Assembly: GCF_964059165.1 (NCBI RefSeq)
Contig: NZ_OZ060413.1
Span: 496,001-560,000 of the forward strand
Length of the DNA stretch: 64,000 bases
Direction of reading: 5' to 3'
Source: Buchnera aphidicola (Cavariella theobaldi)
Lineage (GTDB): Bacteria; Pseudomonadota; Gammaproteobacteria; Enterobacterales; Enterobacteriaceae
Positions within the stretch are counted from its first letter, which is position 1, and each line of letters begins with the position of its first letter. Of this stretch, positions 43,016 to 51,734 are shown piece by piece. The notes beneath the pieces are model-generated. The model was not told the DNA's origin. It searched no databases and was given only the letters and a program-made list of their open reading frames with translations. Position numbers and translations under genes: made by a program.

Positions 43016-44146
43016 ATGTTTAAATTAATACCTATGAGTCTTTATATACATATTCCTTGGTGCTTAAAAAAATGTGAATACTGTGATTTTAATGTATATG
43101 TGAAAAAAAATGATATTCCAGAGCATGAATATATACAACATTTGTTACAAGATTTAGAAATAGATTTAAAATTAATTGATAATAGAGAAATACAAACTAT
43201 TTTCATAGGTGGAGGTACACCAAGTTTGTTTCAAAATAAATTTATACAAAAATTAATTCAGGGCATTAAAAAAAGAGCATTACTATCTAATTCCATTGAA
43301 ATTAGTATAGAAGCGAATCCAAAAAAAATTGAAACAAAAAATTTTATTCATTATCGAGAATCGGGAATTAATCGATTATCTTTGGGTATACAAACATTTA
43401 ATGAAAAATATCTTAAAGTACTTGGAAGAGCATATAATACAGAAGAAGCAATTGACTCTCTAGAAATAGCGCAAAAAGTGTTCAATAATGTCAACATAGA
43501 TATTATGTATGGATTACCATCACAATCCTTTAATGATGCATTGTTAGATGTACATCATGCTATTCATTATAATCCATCACATATATCTTGGTATCAACTT
43601 ATGATAGAACCCAATACAATTTTTTACGCAAAAAAAATATCTGTACCTAAAGAAAATATGATACTAAAAACGTGTTATCAGGGAGATAAATTACTTAAAA
43701 AATCAGGTTATAAAAAATATGAAATATCATCTTATTCAAAACCTAATTATATATGTAAACATAATCTAAATTACTGGAGTTTTGGAGATTATATAGGAAT
43801 AGGGTGTGGTGCTCACGGCAAAATTACAACAAAAAATGGTACAATTATTAGAACAGTAAAAAATAAAAACCCCTATGGTTTTATGCAAGGTAATTATACG
43901 GTCTCTGCACATACAGTTTCTCGTAAAGATATTATATTTGAATATTTTATGAATACTTTTAGATTATATAATCCCATCTCAAAAAAAAAATTTACAGAGC
44001 AAACAAAAATATGCGAAAAAAAAATAAAAAAATATATTGATATAGCCATTCAAGAAGGGTATTTAATTGATACATTAAAGTATTGGAATACAACAAAAAA
44101 GGGGAAAAAATTTCTTAACTCACTACTAGAAATTTTTTTATCTTAA
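43016..44146 (+). CDS. hemW: Heme chaperone HemW (radical SAM family)
   Basis: HemW is a radical-SAM relative of coproporphyrinogen oxidase that binds and delivers heme. The 376-residue product (E. coli 378) has SLYIHIPWCLKKCEYCDF with Cys16, Cys20 and Cys23, a CxxxCxxC site for the 4Fe-4S cluster, then FIGGGTPSLF and EISIEANPK for SAM binding. YCDF rather than the CxC of true HemN separates it from the oxidase. It is 36 bases after yggS; E. coli rdgB between them is missing. Confidence 0.94.
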   Translation: MFKLIPMSLYIHIPWCLKKCEYCDFNVYVKKNDIPEHEYIQHLLQDLEIDLKLIDNREIQTIFIGGGTPSLFQNKFIQKLIQGIKKRALLSNSIEISIEANPKKIETKNFIHYRESGINRLSLGIQTFNEKYLKVLGRAYNTEEAIDSLEIAQKVFNNVNIDIMYGLPSQSFNDALLDVHHAIHYNPSHISWYQLMIEPNTIFYAKKISVPKENMILKTCYQGDKLLKKSGYKKYEISSYSKPNYICKHNLNYWSFGDYIGIGCGAHGKITTKNGTIIRTVKNKNPYGFMQGNYTVSAHTVSRKDIIFEYFMNTFRLYNPISKKKFTEQTKICEKKIKKYIDIAIQEGYLIDTLKYWNTTKKGKKFLNSLLEIFLS

Positions 44147-44156
44147 ATGATTCATT

Positions 44157-44879
44157 TTAATCAGTCAAAATTTTAAACATTAAATCAAAAATTGTATTAC
44201 CTAAAAGAAATCCTTTTTTCTCAAATTTAGTCACAGGTCGATAAGCAGGACGATGAATAAAATCATTAGTATCTGATATATTAATACATTCAGGAAAATT
44301 TTGCATCATCCTTAATATGTCATCAGCATATGATTTTGAATCAGTTGCAATATGTAAAAAACCACCATTTTTAATTTTTTTTAAAATCAATATTAAAAAT
44401 GTTGTTTGTATCATTCTTCTTTTTCGATGACGCATTTTTGGCCAAGGATCAGGAAAAAAAATTTGAATCGTATGTAATGTATGATCAAAAATCATTCTAC
44501 TTAAAACTTCAATAGCATCATAATAAATAATTTTTAAATTAGTGAGATTAGCAGAAAAAGAATAATTTAAACACGAACCTATACCTGGTTTATGAACTTC
44601 AATACCTAAAAAATTAATATTAGGATAATTTATGGCAGTGTCTACTAAAGATTTACCTGTACCAAATCCAATTTCTAATATAATTGGATGATAGTTATTA
44701 TATATAGAATTCAAATTTAATGGTTCAGATTGAAAATCTATACCAAAAAATGACCAATATTTTTTTATAGATTTTAATTGAGAAGAGGTTATGCGACCTT
44801 TTCGGCATACAAAACTGCGAATTTGACGCAAAAATTTACCATTATTATTATATTGAGGAGTTATAATATTATTTTTCAT
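44157..44879 (-). CDS. trmB: tRNA (guanine-N7-)-methyltransferase
   Basis: TrmB makes m7G46 in tRNA variable loops with SAM. The 240-residue product (E. coli 239) has the SAM loop LEIGFGTGKSLVD, LGIEVHKPGIG, the catalytic FFPDPWPKMRHRKRR and the C-terminal RPVTKFEKKG. It is convergent with hemW (10 bases between stops) and divergent from mutY, the usual mutY-trmB pairing. Confidence 0.96.
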   Translation of the reverse strand: MKNNIITPQYNNNGKFLRQIRSFVCRKGRITSSQLKSIKKYWSFFGIDFQSEPLNLNSIYNNYHPIILEIGFGTGKSLVDTAINYPNINFLGIEVHKPGIGSCLNYSFSANLTNLKIIYYDAIEVLSRMIFDHTLHTIQIFFPDPWPKMRHRKRRMIQTTFLILILKKIKNGGFLHIATDSKSYADDILRMMQNFPECINISDTNDFIHRPAYRPVTKFEKKGFLLGNTIFDLMFKILTD

Positions 44880-44950
44880 ATGTAATAAAATTTGATTGAA
44901 AGTAAAATATGTCTATATAATGTTTTATTTAAAAATAGAGCTATATTATA

Positions 44951-45988
44951 ATGACAAAATATGTTTTTTCACAGTTAATTTTAAATTGGTATCATATCAA
45001 TGGAAGAAAAAATCTTCCATGGCAAAAAAATAAAACATTATATACAGTATGGATATCAGAAGTAATGTTACAGCAGACTACTGTTAATGCTGTTATTCCA
45101 TATTTTAAAAAATTCATGTCAAGATTTCCTAATATTAAAAATTTAAGTAAAAGTTCATTAGATGACATATTATATTTATGGAGTGGATTAGGATACTATG
45201 CTAGAGCCATCAACATATACAAATCAGCAAAAATAATTAAAAATAAATATAACAATAAATTTCCTGAACAGTTTTCAGAAGTTATAAAATTACCAGGAAT
45301 AGGAAAAACAACAGCCGGCGCTATTTTATCATTATCATTAAATTTTTTTTTTCCTATTTTAGATGGAAACATAAAAAGAATTATAAGACGATACTATGGC
45401 ATAGAAACACTTTTAAGCAATGCAGAAACAGAAAAAAAACTATGGAAAATTATTCAATCCATTACACCTATACATCATACTAATAAATTTAACCAAGGTA
45501 TGATGGACATAGGATCTTTACTATGCAAACCTATATCACCAAAATGTGATATTTGTCCATTAAATAGATTTTGTATCGCATTTAAAAAGAAAAATTGGAG
45601 ACAGTATACTATTCATAAAAAAAAAAACAACAATAATAAAAAAAAATCTTGGTTTGTTATCATTAAAAATGATCATTATATATGGCTAGAAAGAAATATA
45701 AAAAACAACATTTGGAAAAATCTTTTTTGCTTTCCAAATTTTGAAAAAAAAAATAAAGCGATACAATGGTTAAAAGAAAATAATATAAAACAAACACATA
45801 AAAGGATAGAATCTTTTTTTCATGAGTTTAGTCATTTTAAATTGCATATTCAAGGTCTTATAATTGAATTATCTTTCAAAAAAAACATTTTCTATAATAA
45901 TCAAGGTATTTGGTATAATATAAAAAAACCTCAACATATAGGATTATCTCATCCTATACAAAAAATTATTAACAATATGAAAATATAA
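44951..45988 (+). CDS. mutY: Adenine DNA glycosylase
   Basis: MutY removes adenine mispaired with 8-oxoguanine. The 345-residue product (E. coli 350) has LPWQKNKTLYTVWISEVMLQ with the catalytic glutamate, the helix-hairpin-helix LPGIGKTTAGAIL, LDGNIKRIIRR with the catalytic aspartate, and the 4Fe-4S site Cx6CxxCx5C (LCKPISPKCDICPLNRFC). The C-terminal 8-oxoG domain is kept but diverged. It is one of few repair genes here, and yggX follows by 10 bases. Confidence 0.95.
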   Translation: MTKYVFSQLILNWYHINGRKNLPWQKNKTLYTVWISEVMLQQTTVNAVIPYFKKFMSRFPNIKNLSKSSLDDILYLWSGLGYYARAINIYKSAKIIKNKYNNKFPEQFSEVIKLPGIGKTTAGAILSLSLNFFFPILDGNIKRIIRRYYGIETLLSNAETEKKLWKIIQSITPIHHTNKFNQGMMDIGSLLCKPISPKCDICPLNRFCIAFKKKNWRQYTIHKKKNNNNKKKSWFVIIKNDHYIWLERNIKNNIWKNLFCFPNFEKKNKAIQWLKENNIKQTHKRIESFFHEFSHFKLHIQGLIIELSFKKNIFYNNQGIWYNIKKPQHIGLSHPIQKIINNMKI

Positions 45989-45998
45989 AGGATAAAAA

Positions 45999-46235
45999 AT
46001 GAACCGCATTATTTTTTGTGAATTTTTGCAAAAAGAATCTGAAGGACAAGATTTTCAATGTTATCCAGGATCTATCGGAAAAAAAATTTATGAAACCATT
46101 TCCAAACATGCTTGGAAACAATGGTTATCTCATCAAACCATTCTAATCAATGAAAATAAACTAAATATGTTTAATATCGAAGATCGTAAAAAAATAGAAA
46201 AAAAAATGGAATTATTTTTATTTAAAAAAAAATAA
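45999..46235 (+). CDS. yggX: Fe(2+)-trafficking protein YggX, C-terminally shortened
   Basis: YggX helps protect Fe-S clusters and lies after mutY, as in E. coli. The 78-residue product starts [20 protein letters not shown] with the conserved Cys7, and has [29 protein letters not shown] and LFLF. It ends about 13 residues before the E. coli C-terminus (91), just after an A9 run (46223-46231) that leads into the TAA. The lost tail carries HIEGYTPE-like residues in relatives and is not essential to the fold core. Confidence 0.92.
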   Translation: MNRIIFCEFLQKESEGQDFQCYPGSIGKKIYETISKHAWKQWLSHQTILINENKLNMFNIEDRKKIEKKMELFLFKKK

Positions 46236-46310
46236 AAATTTTATGTATTAAAAATTTTTGTAATAAAAAGATTATATAATATTCTAATTCATTACTTGAA
46301 AAATATTTAT

Positions 46311-47735
46311 TTATTTTTCAGGATAATTTTTAGTAATATAAAAAAAATAATTTAATATTTCTTGCAGTAATAAAATTTTATTTTTATCATGCAAATATTC
46401 TTGATATAAAAGATTTATTTTGTTTTTGTATTCTTTTAAAAATTGATTATTAAATATGTTTCGACAATGATCAAACCATAACTTTTTTTCATTATCACAT
46501 AAAGAATAAAAAAAATTACGCGCACGATAACGAAAAAAAATTTCTTTTAAACGACTGTCATGAAAATTAATAAAACTGTTTTTTAAAGAATTAACATGAG
46601 TATTTCTTATTTGATTAATTAAAATTTTATCATAAGAATCAAAAAAAGCATTATATATTTGAGTATCCACATTTACAGAAAGTTCATTTTTATTTTTTTT
46701 AGATAAAAATGCTTGAATTTTTTTAAAAATATTAATATTTTTTTTTAATAAATTAATATTTTTCTTATATATTGAATAATTCCAATTTAACCGATCGAAA
46801 TCTATTATACGCAATACTTGAATAGGTGCTAACATTGGGCAACGATTAAAATATAATAACTTTATTCCTAAGTTAAATAATTTTTTTAATATATCCACTT
46901 CTAATTTAGTATTGTTAACTAGAATAATTAACTCTTGAACGTTTGCAAATAAATCAATAGAAATTAATATATTAGAATTATTTTTATCCCAAATAATAGG
47001 CATAATACAACTAATATTATTACGTACTGCACCAAAAACAGATGAAATATAAACTAAAGGTGTTAATTCCGGAATATTGATTAATGTGTATAATTTTTTT
47101 TTTACTCTATGTGTAAAAAAAAAATTAAACAATTTAGGTTGTTTTTTTTTTACTAATTTTGCTATTTCAATGGTAGCATAAACATCTGAAATAGCATTAT
47201 GAGCATTAAGGTGCGTAATATCATTTAATCTAGTAAGATCAGATAACTTAAAACTAGGTAATCCTAACTTATTTTTAGGCCATTGAATACCATTAGGCCT
47301 TAATGCATAACATGCTCGTAATAAACTCAATATATCCCATCGAGTATTATTATTTTTCCAACTCCATTCATAAGGATCAAAAAAATTTCGATAAAATATA
47401 TTACGAGTAATTTCATCATCAAAATTAATATTATTATAACCTAATATGCACGTATTAGATTGCATAAAAATTTTATAGATTTTTTTAGAAAAATAATATT
47501 CATTAACACCGTTTTTTTTTGTATACTGAGGAGTAATTTGAGTAATAAGAATAGATTCCGGATCAGGTAAATAATCATCTGGAGGAAAACAGTAAAAACA
47601 ATTTGGATTATCAATGATATTTAAGTTCATATCTGTTCTAATACATGCAAATTGAGCTGGTTTATCTAAATATGGATTTGTTCCAAATGTTTCATAATCA
47701 TAAAATAAAAAAGTTTGTAAATTATTGAATTTCAT
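46311..47735 (-). CDS. sbcB: Exodeoxyribonuclease I
   Basis: Exo I digests single-stranded DNA 3' to 5' and helps recombination and mismatch repair. The 474-residue product (E. coli 475) is a DEDD exonuclease: FYDYETFGTNPYLDKPAQFA with the first acidic pair, GYNNINFDDEITRNIFYRNFF, and the LNAHNAISDVYATI motif with the last aspartate. The SH3-like and helical C-terminal domains are diverged but colinear. tmaR lies divergently next to it, as in E. coli (sbcB-yeeX proximity). Confidence 0.95.
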   Translation of the reverse strand: MKFNNLQTFLFYDYETFGTNPYLDKPAQFACIRTDMNLNIIDNPNCFYCFPPDDYLPDPESILITQITPQYTKKNGVNEYYFSKKIYKIFMQSNTCILGYNNINFDDEITRNIFYRNFFDPYEWSWKNNNTRWDILSLLRACYALRPNGIQWPKNKLGLPSFKLSDLTRLNDITHLNAHNAISDVYATIEIAKLVKKKQPKLFNFFFTHRVKKKLYTLINIPELTPLVYISSVFGAVRNNISCIMPIIWDKNNSNILISIDLFANVQELIILVNNTKLEVDILKKLFNLGIKLLYFNRCPMLAPIQVLRIIDFDRLNWNYSIYKKNINLLKKNINIFKKIQAFLSKKNKNELSVNVDTQIYNAFFDSYDKILINQIRNTHVNSLKNSFINFHDSRLKEIFFRYRARNFFYSLCDNEKKLWFDHCRNIFNNQFLKEYKNKINLLYQEYLHDKNKILLLQEILNYFFYITKNYPEK

Positions 47736-47837
47736 TTATTATTGTTTATGTCTGAATAATATTTACGCATAAAATTAATTATTTATTTCTTTAAAATACA
47801 CTATATCGTATATTAAATATAAAGGTATTTCTAAAAT

Positions 47838-48146
47838 ATGACTGATATCAAAAAATCATTTAAAAACGTATTAGATTTTGTGCATAAATTTAGAAGAAAA
47901 AATAAAATAAAAAGAGAAATTTGTGACATCGAAAAAAAAATTAGAGATAATCAGACTAGAATTTTGCTTTTACATAATATGAATCAATATATCACTCTAG
48001 ATATGAATCCTGAAGAAATCAAAAAAATCATTTTTACTATGAAAAATGATTATGAAGATAGAGTAGATGACTATATTATTAAAATTGCTGAATTATCGAC
48101 AGAAAAAAAGATTTTATCAAAAGATTTAAAATTAATGATTAAGTAA
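47838..48146 (+). CDS. tmaR: PTS polar localiser TmaR (YeeX, DUF496)
   Basis: The 102-residue product is a short coiled-coil protein rich in Lys/Glu/Ile. It matches E. coli YeeX closely: [39 protein letters not shown], then [19 protein letters not shown] and [19 protein letters not shown]. In E. coli TmaR clusters enzyme I of the phosphotransferase system at cell poles and tunes sugar uptake. A PTS permease (mtlA) is in the same window. The role in this symbiont is inferred. Confidence 0.9.
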   Translation: MTDIKKSFKNVLDFVHKFRRKNKIKREICDIEKKIRDNQTRILLLHNMNQYITLDMNPEEIKKIIFTMKNDYEDRVDDYIIKIAELSTEKKILSKDLKLMIK

Positions 48147-48155
48147 ATATTTTTT

Positions 48156-48228
48156 CTCCTCCGACTGGATTCGAACCAGTGACATACGGATTAACAGTCC
48201 GCCGTTCTACCAACTGAACTACAGAGGA
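48156..48228 (-). tRNA. asnT: tRNA-Asn (anticodon GUU)
   Basis: On the minus strand the acceptor stem TCCTCTG pairs with CGGAGGA, the D arm is TAGTTCAGTTGGTAGAAC, the anticodon loop CTGTTAA holds GTT, and the T arm is CTGGTTCGAATCCAG. Discriminator G; CCA is not encoded. As an ANN decoder it is a substrate for the t6A pathway that needs TsaC. A near-consensus promoter is at 48238-48266. Confidence 0.96.
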
Positions 48229-48237
48229 ATATAAATA

Positions 48238-48266
48238 GATATAGCAAAAATTTGTTCATATGTCAA
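48238..48266 (-). promoter_or_regulatory. Promoter of tRNA-Asn
   Basis: On the minus strand a perfect TTGACA (48261-48266) is followed by 17 bases and TATATC (48238-48243). The -10 box ends 9 bases before the mature tRNA 5' end, so transcription would start only a base or two before or at the tRNA. Confidence 0.75.
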
Positions 48267-48361
48267 TTATATATAAATATAATTTTATTAAAATAAAAAA
48301 CAAAAGAGTACTAGATTATTAGAAGAAATTGTTCTATAGTAAACATAGAAAAAAAATTAAC

Positions 48362-48434
48362 GGCCCCTTAGCTCAGTGGTAAGAGCAAGCGACTCATAAT
48401 CGCTGGGTCGCTGGTTCAAATCCAGCAGGGGCCA
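48362..48434 (+). tRNA. ileX: tRNA-Ile2 (anticodon CAU, read as lysidine-AU)
   Basis: The acceptor stem GGCCCCT/AGGGGCC, D arm GCTCAGTGGTAAGAGC, anticodon stem AGCGA/TCGCT with loop CTCATAA, and T arm GCTGGTTCAAATCCAGC match E. coli ileX almost throughout. It is not an initiator or elongator Met tRNA. CAU is converted to LAU by TilS so that it reads AUA, a very frequent codon in this A/T-rich genome. TATAGT at 48335-48340 may be its -10 box; no good -35 box was seen. Confidence 0.9.
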
Positions 48435-48481
48435 ATAAAACATTTAAAAATTTTTATTTAACAAATATTTTACGGATAAAA

Positions 48482-49135
48482 ATGGACGATAAAGAAAAAT
48501 GTATTGAATTTTCTTTAAAAAAGAAAGCTTTAACATTTGGAAAATTTAAACTTAAATCAGGGAGAATTAGTCCGTATTTTTTTAATTCCGGTTTAATATC
48601 TAATGGAAAAAATATTTTAAAGATAGGATTATTTTATGCCAATATTATAATACATTCAAAAATAAAATTTGATATCTTATTTGGTACAGCATATAAGGGA
48701 ATTCCCATAGTCATAGCCACTTCTATCGCATTGAGCCATTATTATAACATTAATATTCCATATGCTTTTAATAGAAAAGAAAAAAAAATATACGGCGAAA
48801 AAGGCATATTGATAGGAAAAAAAATAAAAAATAAAAAAGTGATTATATTAGATGATGTCATAACATCAGGGGTATCTATATATCAATCTTGTAATATTAT
48901 AGAAGAACAAGGTGGAAAAATTTCTTCCATATTTGTTTTATTAGATCGAAAAGAAAAAAGAGACAGAATACCATGTAACAATACAAAAAATTATAATAAT
49001 TATAAAATTCATTCGATCATGACAATAGAAGAAATAATATCACATCTTATAAAAAATAAAAAAATGATACAACATATACCAGATTTAAAAAAATATATTC
49101 AACAATATGGTATAAATGAAAAATTTATAATATAA
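48482..49135 (+). CDS. pyrE: Orotate phosphoribosyltransferase
   Basis: PyrE joins orotate to PRPP to make OMP in pyrimidine synthesis. The 217-residue product (E. coli 213) has LTFGKFKLKSGRISPYFFNS, DILFGTAYKGIP, AFNRKEKKIYGEKG as the flexible loop and the PRPP motif VIILDDVITSGVS. The tail is slightly longer and lysine-rich. It is convergent with dut, 7 bases between stops; in E. coli pyrE and dut are also close together. Confidence 0.96.
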   Translation: MDDKEKCIEFSLKKKALTFGKFKLKSGRISPYFFNSGLISNGKNILKIGLFYANIIIHSKIKFDILFGTAYKGIPIVIATSIALSHYYNINIPYAFNRKEKKIYGEKGILIGKKIKNKKVIILDDVITSGVSIYQSCNIIEEQGGKISSIFVLLDRKEKRDRIPCNNTKNYNNYKIHSIMTIEEIISHLIKNKKMIQHIPDLKKYIQQYGINEKFII

Positions 49136-49142
49136 TTATATT

Positions 49143-49595
49143 TTAGACTCCAGAATGACCAAATCCTTTATTAGCACGTATACTTTCTTTAAAATCCTCT
49201 ACTATATTAAAATTAGGACGTATTATTGGCACAAATACTATTTGAGCTATTCTATCACCTGGCATAATACAAAAATCTTTTATACTACGATTCCACATAG
49301 ATATCATAATTTCACCCTGATAATCTGAATCTACTAAACCGACTAAATTACCTAATACAATACCTTTTTTATGCCCTAAGCCAGATCTCGGTAAAATTAA
49401 TGCTGTAATATATGGATTCGAAATATGTATAGCTATTCCTGTAGGAACTAAAATAGTTTTTTTTGATTTTAATTTAATCTTCTGTTTAATACAAGCTCGT
49501 AAATCTAAACCAGATGAACCGGTTGTTGCATATGTCGGCAATAAAGAGAAATTTTTTATACATGAATTTATAATTTTTATTTCAATTGTATTCAT
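49143..49595 (-). CDS. dut: Deoxyuridine triphosphatase
   Basis: Dut cleaves dUTP to dUMP, keeping uracil out of DNA and feeding dTMP synthesis. The 150-residue product (E. coli 151) has all five trimer motifs: TGSSGLDLRA, SDYQGEIMI with the DSDYQGE core, PRSGLGHKKGIVLGN, GDRIAQIVF and the C-terminal glycine-rich NKGFGHSGV. The slyA-like dfp/coaBC partner of E. coli is not adjacent here. Confidence 0.97.
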   Translation of the reverse strand: MNTIEIKIINSCIKNFSLLPTYATTGSSGLDLRACIKQKIKLKSKKTILVPTGIAIHISNPYITALILPRSGLGHKKGIVLGNLVGLVDSDYQGEIMISMWNRSIKDFCIMPGDRIAQIVFVPIIRPNFNIVEDFKESIRANKGFGHSGV

Positions 49596-49630
49596 AATAA
49601 TATTTTTATTTTCTTAAAATCATATAAAAT

Positions 49631-50392
49631 TTATTGTGCACGTGCACAAAAACCAGGATTAATAAAAGAAGAAGATAATTTATAAGTTAATTCTTTTTCT
49701 GTCCATGTTTTTACTATACCACCAGAAGCAATGACGATAGCATGACCAGCCGCTGTATCCCAAATACTTGTATTTCCAAATCGAGGATATATTTGAGCTT
49801 GACCATCTGCTATATAACAAAATTTTAATGAAGAACCTATTTTTTTAACAGTATGTTTACCTAGATTATTTAAATAATTATCTGTTTTTTTATCAAAATG
49901 TGAACGACTAACAACTACTAATGGTGGTGTAGAATTAACAGCTTGAATTTTTTTTCTAATACCATGTATTTCTTTCCACGCTTTTTGATACATAGAAAAA
50001 TATAAAAAATCAAAAAAAGGAGCATATATTACACCAATTACTGGAATATTATTTTTTACTAAGCTAATATTGACTGTAAAATCTCCATTATTATTCAAAA
50101 ACTCTTTTGTTCCATCTAATGGATCAATCAACCAATAATCTTGATAATTATAATATGATGAAATATTATCTGAATCTTCTTCTGATATGATAGGAATATT
50201 AGGTGTTATTAATAAAAGCGTTTTTTTAATGATATTATTTGCTTCATAATCTACATTCGTTACTGGAGTATTATCAGTTTTATAAAAAATTTTTATTAAT
50301 TTTTTATGCAGATAAAAATTCATAATTAGATGACCAGTATCACGAGCTAATTTGCAAATTTTTTCTAATATTATCATTTTTATATTATCCAT
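49631..50392 (-). CDS. cysQ: 3'(2'),5'-bisphosphate nucleotidase
   Basis: CysQ hydrolyses PAP, the by-product of sulfate assimilation and of ACP loading, to AMP and phosphate. The 253-residue product (E. coli 246) is of the inositol-monophosphatase fold: PVTNVDYEANNII, SEEDSD, the metal-binding WLIDPLDGTKEFLNNNGDF and SIWDTAAGHAIVIASGG. Its presence fits with sulfate reduction, known in aphid Buchnera, but no cys reductase genes are in the window. Confidence 0.94.
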   Translation of the reverse strand: MDNIKMIILEKICKLARDTGHLIMNFYLHKKLIKIFYKTDNTPVTNVDYEANNIIKKTLLLITPNIPIISEEDSDNISSYYNYQDYWLIDPLDGTKEFLNNNGDFTVNISLVKNNIPVIGVIYAPFFDFLYFSMYQKAWKEIHGIRKKIQAVNSTPPLVVVSRSHFDKKTDNYLNNLGKHTVKKIGSSLKFCYIADGQAQIYPRFGNTSIWDTAAGHAIVIASGGIVKTWTEKELTYKLSSSFINPGFCARAQ

Positions 50393-50425
50393 ATATATAT
50401 ATATTACTTAAGAAATAATATAAAA

Positions 50426-50878
50426 TTAATTTTTTGATATAATTCGAACGATAAATGTTTCAAATATTTTAAGGTGAGGTTGAAATATTACTTCATGCTC
50501 TCCAATTGTTCGTAAAGTACCACGAGGTAATTTAATCTCTTTTTTATTAAGTTTAAAACCTAATAATGTTAATTCTTTAATAATACTTTTAGAACCTATT
50601 GAACCAAAAATTTTTCCTTTATTACCCGCTTTGGATAATATCGTAATAGATTGTATATTTTTAATCTTTTCAGCTCTTTCTTTAGCTATTATCAATTTAT
50701 TAATCTTCTCTTTTTCTAAAGCTAAACGTTGTGCTTCAAAAGACTCAATATTTTTTTTATTAGCTAAAATAGCTTTTCCTTGAGGAATTAAAAAATTTCT
50801 TGCATAACCAGATTTGACTTTTACACGAGAACCTGGATGTCCTAATTTATTTATTTTGGATAGAAGAATGATATCCAT
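50426..50878 (-). CDS. rplI: 50S ribosomal protein L9
   Basis: L9 has two globular domains joined by a long helix and helps keep the reading frame. The 150-residue product (E. coli 149) has MDIILLSKINKLGHPGSRVK, GYARNFLIPQGKAILA, the connecting helix and GKIFGSIGSKSI at the start of domain two. It follows rpsR by 36 bases in the rpsF-rpsR-rplI operon. Confidence 0.97.
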   Translation of the reverse strand: MDIILLSKINKLGHPGSRVKVKSGYARNFLIPQGKAILANKKNIESFEAQRLALEKEKINKLIIAKERAEKIKNIQSITILSKAGNKGKIFGSIGSKSIIKELTLLGFKLNKKEIKLPRGTLRTIGEHEVIFQPHLKIFETFIVRIISKN

Positions 50879-50914
50879 TATTATTCTCTTTTTTTAGTAT
50901 TATATTGATATAAT

Positions 50915-51142
50915 TTAATGATGTTGATCAGTATATGGAATTAAAGAGAGATATCGCGCTCTTTTAATAGCTTTGGCTAATTGCCTTTGATATTTTGCTC
51001 TTGTACCTGTAATACGACTAGGAACAATTTTCCCATTTTCTGTGATATAATTCTTTAATATTGTAATATCTTTATAATCTATTTCTTTAATTCCCTCTGC
51101 AGTGAAACGACAAAATTTACGACGACGAAAATAGCGTGCCAT
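50915..51142 (-). CDS. rpsR: 30S ribosomal protein S18
   Basis: S18 binds the 30S platform together with S6. The 75 residues equal the E. coli length: [20 protein letters not shown], then [20 protein letters not shown] and [26 protein letters not shown]-like sequence precedes the start. In E. coli priB lies between rpsF and rpsR; here the gap to rpsF is only 90 bases and carries no gene. Confidence 0.98.
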   Translation of the reverse strand: MARYFRRRKFCRFTAEGIKEIDYKDITILKNYITENGKIVPSRITGTRAKYQRQLAKAIKRARYLSLIPYTDQHH

Positions 51143-51232
51143 TAATTTTTCTCCGATATTAAAATTATAGAAGTAAGAAATGTAATAAATTTTATGTTAA
51201 ATAATATATTATTTTTTAATACAGGAAAATTA

Positions 51233-51589
51233 CTATTCACTATGGATTGGACTTTTATCCTTTTTATCATCTTTATTTTTCATCATGGGTGAAGATTCTA
51301 CTATAGCTTTTTTAACATACATTATCATATTTCGGATAATAGCATTGTTAAAACGAAAATCTCTTTCCAATTGATGAATAATTTCAGGAAATACTTCTAT
51401 ATTCATTAAAATATAATGTGCTTTATGTAATTTATTAATCGAATAAGATAACTGACGTCTTCCCCAATCTTCTAATCGATGTATAATTCCGGAATTATCA
51501 TGAATAATTTTTTTATAATTTTCAATTATTATTGGAACTTTTTCACTTTGATCGGGATGAACCATAAAAATGATTTCGTAATGACGCAT
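51233..51589 (-). CDS. rpsF: 30S ribosomal protein S6
   Basis: S6 pairs with S18 on the platform. The 118-residue product has [48 protein letters not shown] and [13 protein letters not shown], as in the family. The C-terminus is about 13 residues shorter than the E. coli precursor, which carries a glutamate tail; here it ends in a short Asp/Lys stretch. First gene of its operon. Confidence 0.97.
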   Translation of the reverse strand: MRHYEIIFMVHPDQSEKVPIIIENYKKIIHDNSGIIHRLEDWGRRQLSYSINKLHKAHYILMNIEVFPEIIHQLERDFRFNNAIIRNMIMYVKKAIVESSPMMKNKDDKKDKSPIHSE

Positions 51590-51734
51590 AAAACAAGATC
51601 CTTATAACATATATTTTTTAAAATAGTTGCTCATAAAATATTTAAAAAAATTTTTAAAAATATCTTAAGTATTATATATGGTATTTTAATTTTCATAAAA
51701 AATCAATATAATTTCATATGTTTACAGGTAAACT

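Noticed and set aside
48362-48434. Initiator or elongator tRNA-Met (CAU anticodon)
   Set aside because: Acceptor, anticodon stem and T arm match the lysidine-modified tRNA-Ile2 instead, and the three G-C pairs of an initiator anticodon stem are absent.
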